A stretch of DNA of 40,487 bases from an uncultured Opitutia bacterium (GTDB lineage Bacteria > Verrucomicrobiota > Verrucomicrobiia > Opitutales > Opitutaceae): contig CAIOAO010000060.1 of the NCBI GenBank assembly GCA_903855985.1, positions 1 to 40,487 of the forward strand. The letters are read 5' to 3'. Positions 24,137 through 31,727 of the stretch are shown piece after piece (the stretch's first letter is position 1; each line of letters opens with the position of its first letter). Below the pieces are notes generated by a model that was not told the origin of the DNA, made no database searches, and saw only the letters and a list, made by a program, of their open reading frames with translations. Made by a program: the position numbers and the translations under genes.

Positions 24137-25456
24137 TCAGGCCTTCGTCGGCCAGGGGTCGCGGCCGATGAGCTGGGCGCTGAGATTATAGGCGCTGAGC
24201 AGGCCGTCCTCGTGGAAACCGTAGCGCTGCCAGGCGCCGGCGAAAAACGTCCCGGTGGTGCCACGGGCGGCGGCGTTGAGGGCGGGCAGCCCGGCCTGGG
24301 CGCGGACGGCGCCGAGGCTGAAGAGCGGATGGGTGTAGGCGATGCGCCGGAGGACTTTGTCCGGGGCGATGGCCTCGGGGCGGTTGATGGTGACGAAGTA
24401 GTTCTCGCGCTTGGAGACGCCCTGCAGCGAGTTCATCCAGTAATGGGTGGCGGTGGAAACCCCTCCCGTGGCGGGGTCGCGGTTGATTTCGTAGTTCCAA
24501 CTGGACCAGGCGAGTTTCGTGCGCGGCATGACGCTCGTGTCGGTGTGCAGCGTGGCGACGTTTGGCTGATACTTGAACTCGGCCAGCAGGCGGGCCTCGT
24601 CAGCGGTGGGGTTGTCGAGGAGCTTCAGCGCCTCGTCGCCGTGGCAGGCGAGGATGACCTGGTCGAACTGCTGCGCGGTGCCGGTGGAGGTCATCACGGT
24701 GACGCCGCGGGGTGAGCGGATGACGCGGGTGGCGGCCGACCCGAGGCGGAGGCGGTCGCGCCACGGGGCGGTGATTTTTTCGACGTAGGTTTTGGCGCCG
24801 CCCTCGACGGTCCACCACTGGTGCTGGGTGTTCAGGCCGAGGAAGCCATGGTTGTGGAAGAAGCGCAGCAGGGAGGTCGCCGGAAACCCCAGCATGAGCG
24901 CCGGCGGCGTGCTCCAGACGGCCGAGCTCATGGGCACGAGGTAGAGGTTGAAGAAATCCTCCCCGTAGCCGCGGCGCTGCACGTAGTCGCCCAGGGTCTC
25001 GTTTTGCAGGCGGGTTGCCTCGGGACCGTCCGACTCGCTCAGGGCAAGCGTCGCAACGGCCTCGCGGTTGAAGCGGCTGACGGCGGCGAGCATCCGGTAG
25101 AAACGCGGCCGGAAGAGGTTCCGGCGCTGGGCGAAGAGGTGGTTGAGCGACGAGCCGGCGTACTCGAGCCCGGTGGCGGCATGGCGCACGCTGAACGACA
25201 TCAGGGTCGGCTTGGTCGGCACGGCGAGCTCGTGAAAGAGCCGCGTGAGCAGCGGGTAGGTGGCGTGATTGAAAACCATGAACCCGGTGTCGATCGGGAC
25301 GGGCCGGCCGGTGTGGGGCTCGCTGACGGTGACGGTGTTCGTGTGGCCGCCGGCGTAGGAGTTCTGCTCGAACAGCGTGAGTTCGTGCTCCCGGTGGAGG
25401 AAGTGGGCGCAGCCGAGGCCGGCGATGCCGGTGCCGATGATCGCGAGTTTAGCCAT
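24137..25456 (-). CDS. FAD-dependent oxidoreductase (amine-oxidase fold) of the cfa cluster
   Basis: A 439-residue flavoprotein. The N-terminal dinucleotide motif IIGTGIAGLGCAHFL (residues 5-19) is followed by LTLFEQNSYAGGHTNTVTV, the standard Rossmann start of the amine-oxidase/phytoene-desaturase superfamily. DTGFMVFNHATYPLLTRLF and VFRMP-type regions continue the fold, and the C-terminal FAD contact appears as GTFFAGAWQRYGFHEDGLLSA. This family pairs with DUF1365 and Cfa, and in some plants it is fused to Cfa. Comparable flavoproteins take part in 10-methyl fatty acid synthesis in actinobacteria and in furan fatty acid synthesis in Rhodobacter. It probably oxidises or reduces the methylated acyl chain; which it does is undetermined. 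ATG 25456 lies 36 bases after the desaturase stop. Confidence 0.9.
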   Translation of the reverse strand: MAKLAIIGTGIAGLGCAHFLHREHELTLFEQNSYAGGHTNTVTVSEPHTGRPVPIDTGFMVFNHATYPLLTRLFHELAVPTKPTLMSFSVRHAATGLEYAGSSLNHLFAQRRNLFRPRFYRMLAAVSRFNREAVATLALSESDGPEATRLQNETLGDYVQRRGYGEDFFNLYLVPMSSAVWSTPPALMLGFPATSLLRFFHNHGFLGLNTQHQWWTVEGGAKTYVEKITAPWRDRLRLGSAATRVIRSPRGVTVMTSTGTAQQFDQVILACHGDEALKLLDNPTADEARLLAEFKYQPNVATLHTDTSVMPRTKLAWSSWNYEINRDPATGGVSTATHYWMNSLQGVSKRENYFVTINRPEAIAPDKVLRRIAYTHPLFSLGAVRAQAGLPALNAAARGTTGTFFAGAWQRYGFHEDGLLSAYNLSAQLIGRDPWPTKA

Positions 25457-25492
25457 GTGCGACCTGATTACGCGCAGGCGGCGCGGATGGAT

Positions 25493-26683
25493 TCAATCCT
25501 GCGTCGCGGACGGGCCCGGCGGCGTCACCTCAGACGACTGGGCGAGCCCGGTGAGGTCGCGTTGGATCGCCGGCGGGTCGGTCCGGCGCGGGGCGACCCC
25601 GTGGGAGGCGTGCAGGGTGGCCATGGCCATCGCGGCGGCGGCGGGGACGACCTTCTTGAACGAGGAGAATTCCGGGTGGGTAAGCGCGGCGCGCTCGGCG
25701 GCGGCGATGGTACCGGCGTGGTCGGCGGCCGCGGCCTCGGCCAGGACGGACGCGGGCACGGGTTTCAGGTCCCAGATGAAGCCGGTCCAGGAGAGCAGCT
25801 TGAGGCCGTAGTAGGTCGGGTCGAATTCCCACCAGTAGAAACCCTGCCGCGTGCAGCTCATGTAGCGGTGGTGGTTGTTGTGCCAGCCCTCGCCGAGCGT
25901 GATGAACGTGAGAATCCAGCTGTTGCGCGAGTGGTCGGAGGTCTGGAACCGCCGCCGGCCCATCAGGTGCGCGAGGGAGTTGATGCAGGATGTGCCGTGG
26001 AACAGGAAGGTGGTGCTGACGAAGAATCCCCAGCCGAGCAGCTGCCAGCGCGTGGTGTGCAGGCCGGGGGCATGGAGCTCGAGCAGCCAGCCGAGACCCC
26101 ACAGACCGGTGGCGAAAAGAATGGGCACGACGGTGTCGAAGCGGTTCAACCAGACGAGCTCGGGATAGGGAGTGAAATCGCGGAGCTTCGAGTAGTCCGT
26201 GGGAAAATTCCGCCGGCTGGTGATCCAGCCGATGTGCGACCACCAGAAACCGTGCACATGCGGCGAATGGGCGTCCGCGGGGTCGTCCGAATGCTGGTGA
26301 TGATTCCGGTGGTGGTAGGCCCACCAGAGGGCGCCACGCTGGACGGTGGTCGCGCCCCAGAGGGCGAGCAGGAACTGGCCGAATCGCGACGTGCGATACG
26401 TCCGGTGGGAGAAGTAGCGGTGGTAAATGCCGGTGACGGCAAACATCCGCAGGAAATAAAGCGCGACGGCGGTCCCGACCGCGAAGGGGCTGACGCCGGC
26501 CCACAGCACGATGAAACAGCCGGCATGCAGGATGATGAAGGGAATGCAGCGGACCCATTCGACGCGATCGGGCTCGGCGCGGACCTGGTCGGCGCCGCCG
26601 GGGGCGTGATCGGAGTCGAACCATTGCACCAGCGCGGCGAGGGCGCGGCGGAAGGGCGGGACGGTGGCGGGTAAGGAGGACAT
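25493..26683 (-). CDS. Fatty acid desaturase (acyl-CoA/phospholipid delta-9 type)
   Basis: A 396-residue integral-membrane di-iron desaturase. The three histidine boxes are present: HRYFSH (about residue 88), HRNHHQHSD (about 125) and HNNHH (about 266). The surroundings are typical of delta-9 enzymes, e.g. WATTVQRG-like ATTVQRGALWW and EGWHNNHHRYM. Four hydrophobic segments flank the boxes. The C-terminus beyond 310 is an Ala/Pro-rich, probably disordered cytoplasmic tail longer than in most relatives. As the first gene of the nine-gene cluster it would make the cis double bond that Cfa uses. ATG 26683 starts MSSLPATVPPF. The 132 bases upstream, to the MFS gene, probably contain the operon promoter; no clear boxes were identified. 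Confidence 0.92.
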   Translation of the reverse strand: MSSLPATVPPFRRALAALVQWFDSDHAPGGADQVRAEPDRVEWVRCIPFIILHAGCFIVLWAGVSPFAVGTAVALYFLRMFAVTGIYHRYFSHRTYRTSRFGQFLLALWGATTVQRGALWWAYHHRNHHQHSDDPADAHSPHVHGFWWSHIGWITSRRNFPTDYSKLRDFTPYPELVWLNRFDTVVPILFATGLWGLGWLLELHAPGLHTTRWQLLGWGFFVSTTFLFHGTSCINSLAHLMGRRRFQTSDHSRNSWILTFITLGEGWHNNHHRYMSCTRQGFYWWEFDPTYYGLKLLSWTGFIWDLKPVPASVLAEAAAADHAGTIAAAERAALTHPEFSSFKKVVPAAAAMAMATLHASHGVAPRRTDPPAIQRDLTGLAQSSEVTPPGPSATQD

Positions 26684-26815
26684 CAGGTGCGCGGCGTGAA
26701 GGAGGGTATTCCAGCAGCCCGGCCAAGCCGAGGTTTAACGCGGCCGAACAGGGCTTATCTCATGACTACGCGCAGCCAAGCAGGCGGGATGCCGGCCGGG
26801 GCGCGAAATCACCGG

Positions 26816-28042
26816 TCAATGGGCCGCTTTCACCGCGGCGGCGACGCTGGTCTGGCCGCGGGCAAACACGCCGGCGGCGAGGAGGCAGACGATGCCGCTC
26901 ACCGCGACGGCCAGCGGGGCGCCAAACGCGGAGGCCGTGGCGCCGGTGAGCAGGCAGCCGAGGGGGAACACGCTCTGGCCCATGGAAAACAGGCTCATGA
27001 CCCGGCCGCGTTTGTCGTGGTCCACGGCGGATTGCAGGAGGGTGTTGCTGGAGGCCATGACGAGCACACCACCCGCTCCGGCGGCGGCGAAGCAGGGATA
27101 GGCCCAGGCGAAGGTCGGCGCGAAGGCGATGCCGATCAGACCTGCGCCACCCACGGCGGCGCCGAGCGTGACGACCCGCTCCAGCCCGCTGGGGGCGGTC
27201 CGCAGCGAGAGGCTGCCGCCGGCGATCAGGGCGCCGACGCCGGTGGCGGACATGAGGAACCCGAGGGTGCGCGCGTCGCCGTGGAAGATTTTTTCCGCGA
27301 ACACCGGGGCGAGGATGCTGTGGGCGAAACCCGCGAGGCCGATGACGGGCACGATGAGCAGGATCCGCCGGATGGCCGGGTGGTTCATCGCGTAGCGCAC
27401 CCCCTCGCGCAGGTCGGCGAGGGGGTTCGCGGCATTCAGGCGCGCGACGCGGGCGGGCAGGTGCACGCCGGCGAGGGCGACCAGCACCGCGACATAACTC
27501 AGCGCATCAATGGCGAAGCACCAGCCCGGGCCGACGGCGGCGATGATGAAGCCGGCGATCGCCGGGCCGATGAGGCGCGCGAGGTTGAAGGTGATGGAAT
27601 TGAGGACGATGACGTTCTCGAGCAGCTTGCGATCGCCGGCGAGCGGGTAGGTCAGCGCCTGGCGGGAAGGCCAGTCGAGGGCGTTGATCACGCCCTGCAC
27701 GAGGCAGAGGCCGATGAGCCGCGGCACGGTCATGTGGCCGGTCAGCGTGAGGGCCGCGAGGGCGGCGGATTGCAGCATCGCGAGCACCTGCGCGAGCCGC
27801 ATGAGCTGCAGCGGGTCGCGGCGGTCGATCAACACGCCGGCAAACGGCGCGAACAGGAGCACGGGAATCTGGCTCGCAAATCCGACCAGGCCGACGTGCC
27901 ACGGATCGCCCGACATTTGAAAGACGAGCCAGAGCGCCGCCGTGGACGTCATCCAGTTGCCCATCAACGAAACGCACTGCCCGAAAAGATACCGGCGGTA
28001 ATTGGGCGACGAAAGGGCGCGCAGGAAATGGGGAGGAGTCAC
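26816..28042 (-). CDS. MFS transporter (MFS_3/EntS-like)
   Basis: A roughly 408-residue major facilitator with 12 predicted membrane segments. The start region ALSSPNYRRYLFGQCVSLMG, then NWMTSTAALWLVF, is the hallmark of the MFS_3 (EntS-like) exporters, and the second-loop motif AGVLIDRRDPLQLMRLAQ matches motif A. The chain ends GVFARGQTSVAAAVKAAH. Such proteins export siderophores or drugs; no siderophore genes are near, so the substrate is unknown. The start is uncertain: GTG 28042 gives a normal length, and TTG 28081 would add 13 residues. No Shine-Dalgarno supports either. It is on the same strand as the lipid operon but 132 bases upstream of it, so it may or may not be co-transcribed. 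Confidence 0.87.
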   Translation of the reverse strand: MTPPHFLRALSSPNYRRYLFGQCVSLMGNWMTSTAALWLVFQMSGDPWHVGLVGFASQIPVLLFAPFAGVLIDRRDPLQLMRLAQVLAMLQSAALAALTLTGHMTVPRLIGLCLVQGVINALDWPSRQALTYPLAGDRKLLENVIVLNSITFNLARLIGPAIAGFIIAAVGPGWCFAIDALSYVAVLVALAGVHLPARVARLNAANPLADLREGVRYAMNHPAIRRILLIVPVIGLAGFAHSILAPVFAEKIFHGDARTLGFLMSATGVGALIAGGSLSLRTAPSGLERVVTLGAAVGGAGLIGIAFAPTFAWAYPCFAAAGAGGVLVMASSNTLLQSAVDHDKRGRVMSLFSMGQSVFPLGCLLTGATASAFGAPLAVAVSGIVCLLAAGVFARGQTSVAAAVKAAH

Positions 28043-28456
28043 AGGTCGGCCCCAGCGAAAAGAAAGCGCCCCCAAGTGCAAGAGGCAGACTTCTAGTCCC
28101 GGGCCAAAAACACGCCTAGCTCAGCCACTGCCAGCCAGTTAGCTCTCCCGGTCACCCGGGGAAGCGGGTTCCGACGCCACGAGGGCGGTCAGGAGGAGGA
28201 TAACGATGAGGGGAGCGAGCATGGCAGGTGGGAAGCGGGAAAAGGGTCAGTAAGTCATGAGAGCCAGTTGGGCGTAAAGGTAAATACGGGCGGACACGTG
28301 TAACGGTCGGGGATTGCAGGTATTATTTCGGCTCAACGGGAAGAGACATGAGTCTTTCCGGCCCCACGGAGGTTCCGCGAAGTTGGTTGATGACACGGAC
28401 TGGCCTGACTCGGAGGTCCTCCCGGCGCAGTCCGGGTTGGGCAACCTGCTCCCGGT
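28043..28456. other. Non-coding stretch between MFS and DUF3667 genes
   Basis: This is one of the two longest gene-poor gaps. The middle (28240-28320) is less GC-rich than the flanks. The part next to the DUF3667 stop can fold (GGTTGGGCAACC at 28437-28448 is a dyad). A 27-codon hydrophobic frame lies within it (listed separately). No tRNA, known riboswitch or family A-E palindrome was recognised. It should hold the promoter for the MFS gene. Confidence 0.5.
28139..28222 (-). CDS. Possible 27-residue single-pass membrane peptide
   Basis: A short ATG frame encodes MLAPLIVILLLTALVASEPA followed by a polar tail (SPGDRES) and TAA. Residues 2-16 are strongly hydrophobic, so it could be a tiny membrane peptide of the KdpF type. 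There is no Shine-Dalgarno and no known neighbour link, so it may be chance. Confidence 0.22.
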   Translation of the reverse strand: MLAPLIVILLLTALVASEPASPGDRES

Positions 28457-29533
28457 TTACTCCCACGCGAGCCAGGCCACCGTCGCGGACACGAGCGTGA
28501 AGGCCAGGAAGAGCAGCGAGAAAAAATGGCAGAAGCCCAGCAGCACGATTTTCCCGGCGGTCTTGAGCCGTCCCTGGCCGTACACGACGCGGAAGGAGCG
28601 GAAAAAATACCAGGCGGCCCAAAGCGTGAGCGCCCAGCCGAGAAGATTGTCGAGCCAGCCGGGCCCGAGCGAGGCGAGCTTGAGGTAGCCGTTGCCCACC
28701 ATGACCACGAGGAAGAACCAGGTGTGCAGGTGCAGGGAAAAGATGAGGTGCTCGACGTAGAACCTGCCCGAGCGGAGATAGAAGAGCTTCAGGAACAGGG
28801 CGAACAGCGGCACGCCGAGGAAAAGCAACGAGGGCACCCGGTGCTCGATGGCGTCCCAGATATCCATGAGGCTCAGTTCGCCCGTCCCGAGTTTACGCAC
28901 CAGGCTGTTCCCCAGGCTCGACGAGCGGTCAATGCGAACCTTGGTGTGCCCGGATTTGGCCACGACCTCGTCCACCGGCGCCGCCTTGGGGGCCGGGCGG
29001 GCCGCGCGGATGGCGTCGGCGAGCGCCTTGCGATCGAACTTGCCCTGGCTCCGGGCGGCAGCCTCGCCGATGCGCCGGCTGAGTTCCGCCTTTTCCTCCG
29101 GCGTCAGCTCCTCCACCGTCTTGATCTGATTCGCCTGCCGGGTGAGATCGAGCTGGATGTCCTCCACCTTCTTGCGGGAGAGATCGATCAGGTGGCCGTG
29201 GTTCAGCAGGGTGACCCCGAGAAAGAACAGGACGCTGACAAAGATGTAGAACCGCAGCGGATTCAGCTGGCTGGCGCGGCGGCCGGCGAGGAACTCGAGC
29301 GTGATACGGCCCGGCTTCACCAGCAGCCAGGCCACGGTCACGAAAAATTTCCCCTCAAAGTGAAAGAGGTTCTCGAGCAGATCGTGGAAGAGGTGGTGGA
29401 AGCCCCGGTGGTAATCCACGTCGTGCTGGCCGCACGCGGCGCAGAACGGGCCGGTCAGCGGCGCCGCGCAGTTCTGGCAAAGGCGGGCCGGCGCGGTCGG
29501 ATCGGTGGGAACAGGGGACGCGGGGCGGGACAC
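28457..29533 (-). CDS. DUF3667 zinc-ribbon membrane protein
   Basis: A roughly 358-residue protein. The N-terminal zinc ribbon has two CxxC pairs (LCQNCAAPL and FCAACGQ). Next comes the DUF3667 hallmark YHRGFHHLFHDLLENLFHFE, then LLVKPGRITLEFLAGRRASQ and LNPLRFYIFVSVLFFLG. A charged helical region (about 135-215, TPEEKAELSRRIGEAAARSQ) comes next, followed by several membrane segments. The family is frequent in Bacteroidetes and Verrucomicrobia; no function is established. The start is uncertain because both candidates, GTG 29533 and TTG 29569, are non-ATG and lack a Shine-Dalgarno; GTG is used. It is separated from the SDR gene by 82 bases. Confidence 0.83.
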   Translation of the reverse strand: MSRPASPVPTDPTAPARLCQNCAAPLTGPFCAACGQHDVDYHRGFHHLFHDLLENLFHFEGKFFVTVAWLLVKPGRITLEFLAGRRASQLNPLRFYIFVSVLFFLGVTLLNHGHLIDLSRKKVEDIQLDLTRQANQIKTVEELTPEEKAELSRRIGEAAARSQGKFDRKALADAIRAARPAPKAAPVDEVVAKSGHTKVRIDRSSSLGNSLVRKLGTGELSLMDIWDAIEHRVPSLLFLGVPLFALFLKLFYLRSGRFYVEHLIFSLHLHTWFFLVVMVGNGYLKLASLGPGWLDNLLGWALTLWAAWYFFRSFRVVYGQGRLKTAGKIVLLGFCHFFSLLFLAFTLVSATVAWLAWE

Positions 29534-29615
29534 GCCGGCGAAGAGAGCAGGCCCCGCGCCGGGGAGCAAGCTAGGGCGAAAATCAACCCGGGCGGCGGGT
29601 AATCTCCTCGCCGCC

Positions 29616-30419
29616 TTACGCCTCGGGGCGGAAGAACGTGCCGGCGGCGGGCGGGGCCTTGAAGGCGGTGAAGCCGCCGTCGATCACGACGTTGCTGCCG
29701 GTCATGAACTCGCCTTGGTCGCTGGCGAGGAAGAGCGCGAGTCCGGCGATGTCCTCGGGTTTGCCGAGCCGGGTGAGGTGCAGCGCCTCGGCGGCGGCGC
29801 GGGCGACGGGGTCCTTGATCCAGTCCTGCTGGCATTCGGTGACGACGTAGCCGGGGCTGATGGTGTTCACGCGGATGCCGTGTTTCGCGTAGTTGAGCGC
29901 CATCGAGCGGGTGAGGGCGACCACCCCGCCCTTGGCCGCGGTGTAGCTGTCCACGCCCGGCTCGGCGACCAGGGCGTTGATCGTCGCGGTGTTGAGGATG
30001 ACGCCGCGCTTTTGCTTCATCATGACGGGCAGCGCGTGCTTCGACATGAGGAACACGCCCTTCAGGGCGACGTTGATCATCGTGTCCCAGACCGCCTCAT
30101 CGAGCTCGTGGACCGCGCGGTCGCGCTCGTTGCAGAGCCGGGTGGGCGCGGCGTTGTTGTAGAGGATGTCGAGGCGGCCCCAAGTGCGGACGGCGGTGTC
30201 GACGGCGCGGGCGGCGTCGGCCGTTTTGGAAACATCCGTCGCGACGAACAGCGCGGTACCCCCGGCGGCGGTGATCTCGGCGACAGCGGCGCGGCCGCCG
30301 GCCTCGTCCAGGTCGGCGATGAGCACACGCGCGCCCTCGCGGGCAAAGAGGCGGGCGGCGGCCCGGCCGATGCCGGAGGCGGCTCCGGTGATGAGGGCGA
30401 CGCGGTCGGGGAGGAGCAT
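29616..30419 (-). CDS. SDR family NAD(P)-dependent oxidoreductase
   Basis: A 267-residue classical short-chain dehydrogenase. The cofactor loop is ALITGAASGIGRAAARLF, with an acidic residue after beta-2 (LIADLDEAG) that favours NAD. NNAAPT replaces the usual NNAG. The catalytic YTAAK is present in GVDSYTAAKGG. The position usually held by the catalytic Ser reads NTATINAL, so Thr probably takes its place. The C-terminal IRVNTISPGYVVTE and GSNVVIDGGF are standard. The substrate is unknown. ATG 30419 gives the normal N-terminus; an extension to 30590 would run through repeat and terminator DNA and is rejected. It is a single gene: a terminator lies upstream and the DUF3667 gene downstream is probably separate. 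Confidence 0.9.
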   Translation of the reverse strand: MLLPDRVALITGAASGIGRAAARLFAREGARVLIADLDEAGGRAAVAEITAAGGTALFVATDVSKTADAARAVDTAVRTWGRLDILYNNAAPTRLCNERDRAVHELDEAVWDTMINVALKGVFLMSKHALPVMMKQKRGVILNTATINALVAEPGVDSYTAAKGGVVALTRSMALNYAKHGIRVNTISPGYVVTECQQDWIKDPVARAAAEALHLTRLGKPEDIAGLALFLASDQGEFMTGSNVVIDGGFTAFKAPPAAGTFFRPEA

Positions 30420-30423
30420 GGGG

Positions 30424-30462
30424 AGTAAGCGGTAGGCGTTAACTCGTGAGCGGTAAGCGGCC
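30424..30462. repeat. Half copy of family C repeat
   Basis: The words GTAAGCGGTAGGCGTTAACT and GTGAGCGGTAAGC resemble the TAAGC palindrome at 19771-19860. Only one arm is evident here. It directly precedes the SDR start. Confidence 0.5.
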
Positions 30463-30540
30463 AGCAGGGTGGACGGAGTGGAGCAGGCCTCGCGGGAAAA
30501 GAAAAGCGCCGGCCTTCGCCATGGCTGCGGCGGGGCCGGC

Positions 30541-30579
30541 CGCGCAAACGAAAAAGGCGGGGTCCGCGGACCCCGCCTT
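30541..30579 (-). terminator. Intrinsic terminator after the DUF4097 gene
   Basis: A perfect 26-base palindrome at 30554-30579, with half-site AAGGCGGGGTCCG, is followed on the minus strand by a T-rich run (TTTTCGTTT; plus-strand 30545-30553). It lies 20 bases past the stop of the DUF4097 gene. Its arms are identical to those of the terminator at 38204-38229. Confidence 0.88.
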
Positions 30580-30599
30580 GGGCGATGCAATTGGCCGGA

Positions 30600-31655
30600 T
30601 TATTTCTTGTCGTCGATCTTCCGGAGGGTCACGTCGCCGTTCATGGTGGCGATGCGGATCTCGGGGCCGCCGCCGTTGAGCGTGCCGGCGACGATCTTGC
30701 CGCCGGTCATGGGCGGGAGGGGCGCCATGGGCGGGAGCGGGGCGACCGGGGCGTCCTCGTCGTCCGAGCGGGCCTCGCGGGCGGCTTCGCGCGCGGCGTT
30801 CCGGGCATCGATGGCGGCGTCGCGGATCGCGGCGGCGGCCTCGTGGGCGGCCTCGGCGCCGGCCCGGACGGCCTCGTGTACGGCGGCGCGGATCTCGGCG
30901 TTGTCGTCGGTGCCCACGATCACGGCCTTGGGCGCGCGGTTGCGGCCGTGGCCGCTGGCGCGGAGGGACTCGGTCTTGGTGACCAGGACCTTCTCGTCAA
31001 AGTCGGTGAGTATAGAGCCGTTGTGCGTGCGGAGGCGGATGTTGGCCTTGGTGTCGGCGGGCAGGTGGAGGGCGACCTCGCCGTTCATGGAGGTGAAGGA
31101 GAGCGGCTTGCCCTCGTGCAGTTCGTGGACGGAGGCGTGGATCTCGCCGTTCATGGTCTCGACGAGCGCGGCGCCGTCGATGTCGTCGAGCTTCACCTCG
31201 CCGTTGAGGCTCTTGACCTCGATGTTGCCGGTGATGCCGCCGATGTCGACGTCCCCGCCGAAGTTGCTGTTGATGATGACGGCGGTGTTGCGCGGGACGA
31301 CGATGGTGAATTCGCCGCCGCTGGTGGGCCAGCCCTCGGTGCCGTAGCTGAGGACGGCGAGGTTGTTCTTCTCCGTGAGTGAATAGCTCGAGGAGGAGGT
31401 GAGGACGCGGAGGCCGTCCTTGCGGAGGGCGGGCGTCTCGGGCTTGAGGTCGGTGGTCACGCGGATCTCGCCGGTGTCGGCGCCGGTGAGGTGGATGTCA
31501 CCGTTGGCGACGGTGATCTTGAGCGTGCCGGGCTTGGCCGGGTCGCTGAACTTGAGCGTGGCGGTTTCATTTTCGTCCGCGCGGGCGGCCGTGAGCAGGA
31601 GCACGGCCACCGCGGCGGCGATCAGGAAGGAAGGGAACAGACGGGGATTTTTCAT
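30600..31655 (-). CDS. DUF4097 beta-repeat exported protein
   Basis: A 351-residue protein with a signal peptide (residues 1-26, NPRLFPSFLIAAAVAVLLLT then AARA). A right-handed beta-solenoid of the DUF4097 (adhesin-like) type follows. The repeating pattern is clear: ITVANGDIHLTGA, IEVKSLNGEVKLDDI, LVETMNGEIHASV, FTSMNGEVALHL, RLRTHNGSILTDF. An Ala-rich helix of about 50 residues (near 255-305, EAVRAGAEAAHEAAAAIRDA) and a short Pro-rich hinge interrupt the solenoid before a last strand, IRIATMNGDVTLRKI. Its genes commonly accompany sigma/anti-sigma pairs, as here, where the anti-sigma stop lies 72 bases upstream. It is probably envelope-located, and its expression may be under the ECF factor. 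Role unknown. Confidence 0.85.
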   Translation of the reverse strand: MKNPRLFPSFLIAAAVAVLLLTAARADENETATLKFSDPAKPGTLKITVANGDIHLTGADTGEIRVTTDLKPETPALRKDGLRVLTSSSSYSLTEKNNLAVLSYGTEGWPTSGGEFTIVVPRNTAVIINSNFGGDVDIGGITGNIEVKSLNGEVKLDDIDGAALVETMNGEIHASVHELHEGKPLSFTSMNGEVALHLPADTKANIRLRTHNGSILTDFDEKVLVTKTESLRASGHGRNRAPKAVIVGTDDNAEIRAAVHEAVRAGAEAAHEAAAAIRDAAIDARNAAREAAREARSDDEDAPVAPLPPMAPLPPMTGGKIVAGTLNGGGPEIRIATMNGDVTLRKIDDKK

Positions 31656-31727
31656 GGCGGGCGGAGGTTGGATTGGGTGGAGGAAGGCGCTCGTTCGCAG
31701 TCGCCGGTGGTGGGTTGTGGAAAGGGA

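Noticed and set aside
24821-26674. A 617-codon plus-strand frame opposite the desaturase and FAD oxidoreductase genes
   Set aside because: No recognisable motif and biased composition; the minus genes have histidine boxes and an FAD motif.
28247-28444. A 65-codon minus-strand frame in the gap next to the DUF3667 gene
   Set aside because: No conserved pattern, no ribosome binding site, and composition unlike the neighbouring genes; not convincing as a gene.
28240-28456. A riboswitch or structured RNA near the DUF3667 gene
   Set aside because: Some small dyads are present but they do not match any riboswitch core that I know, and the region is downstream, not upstream, of the DUF3667 gene.
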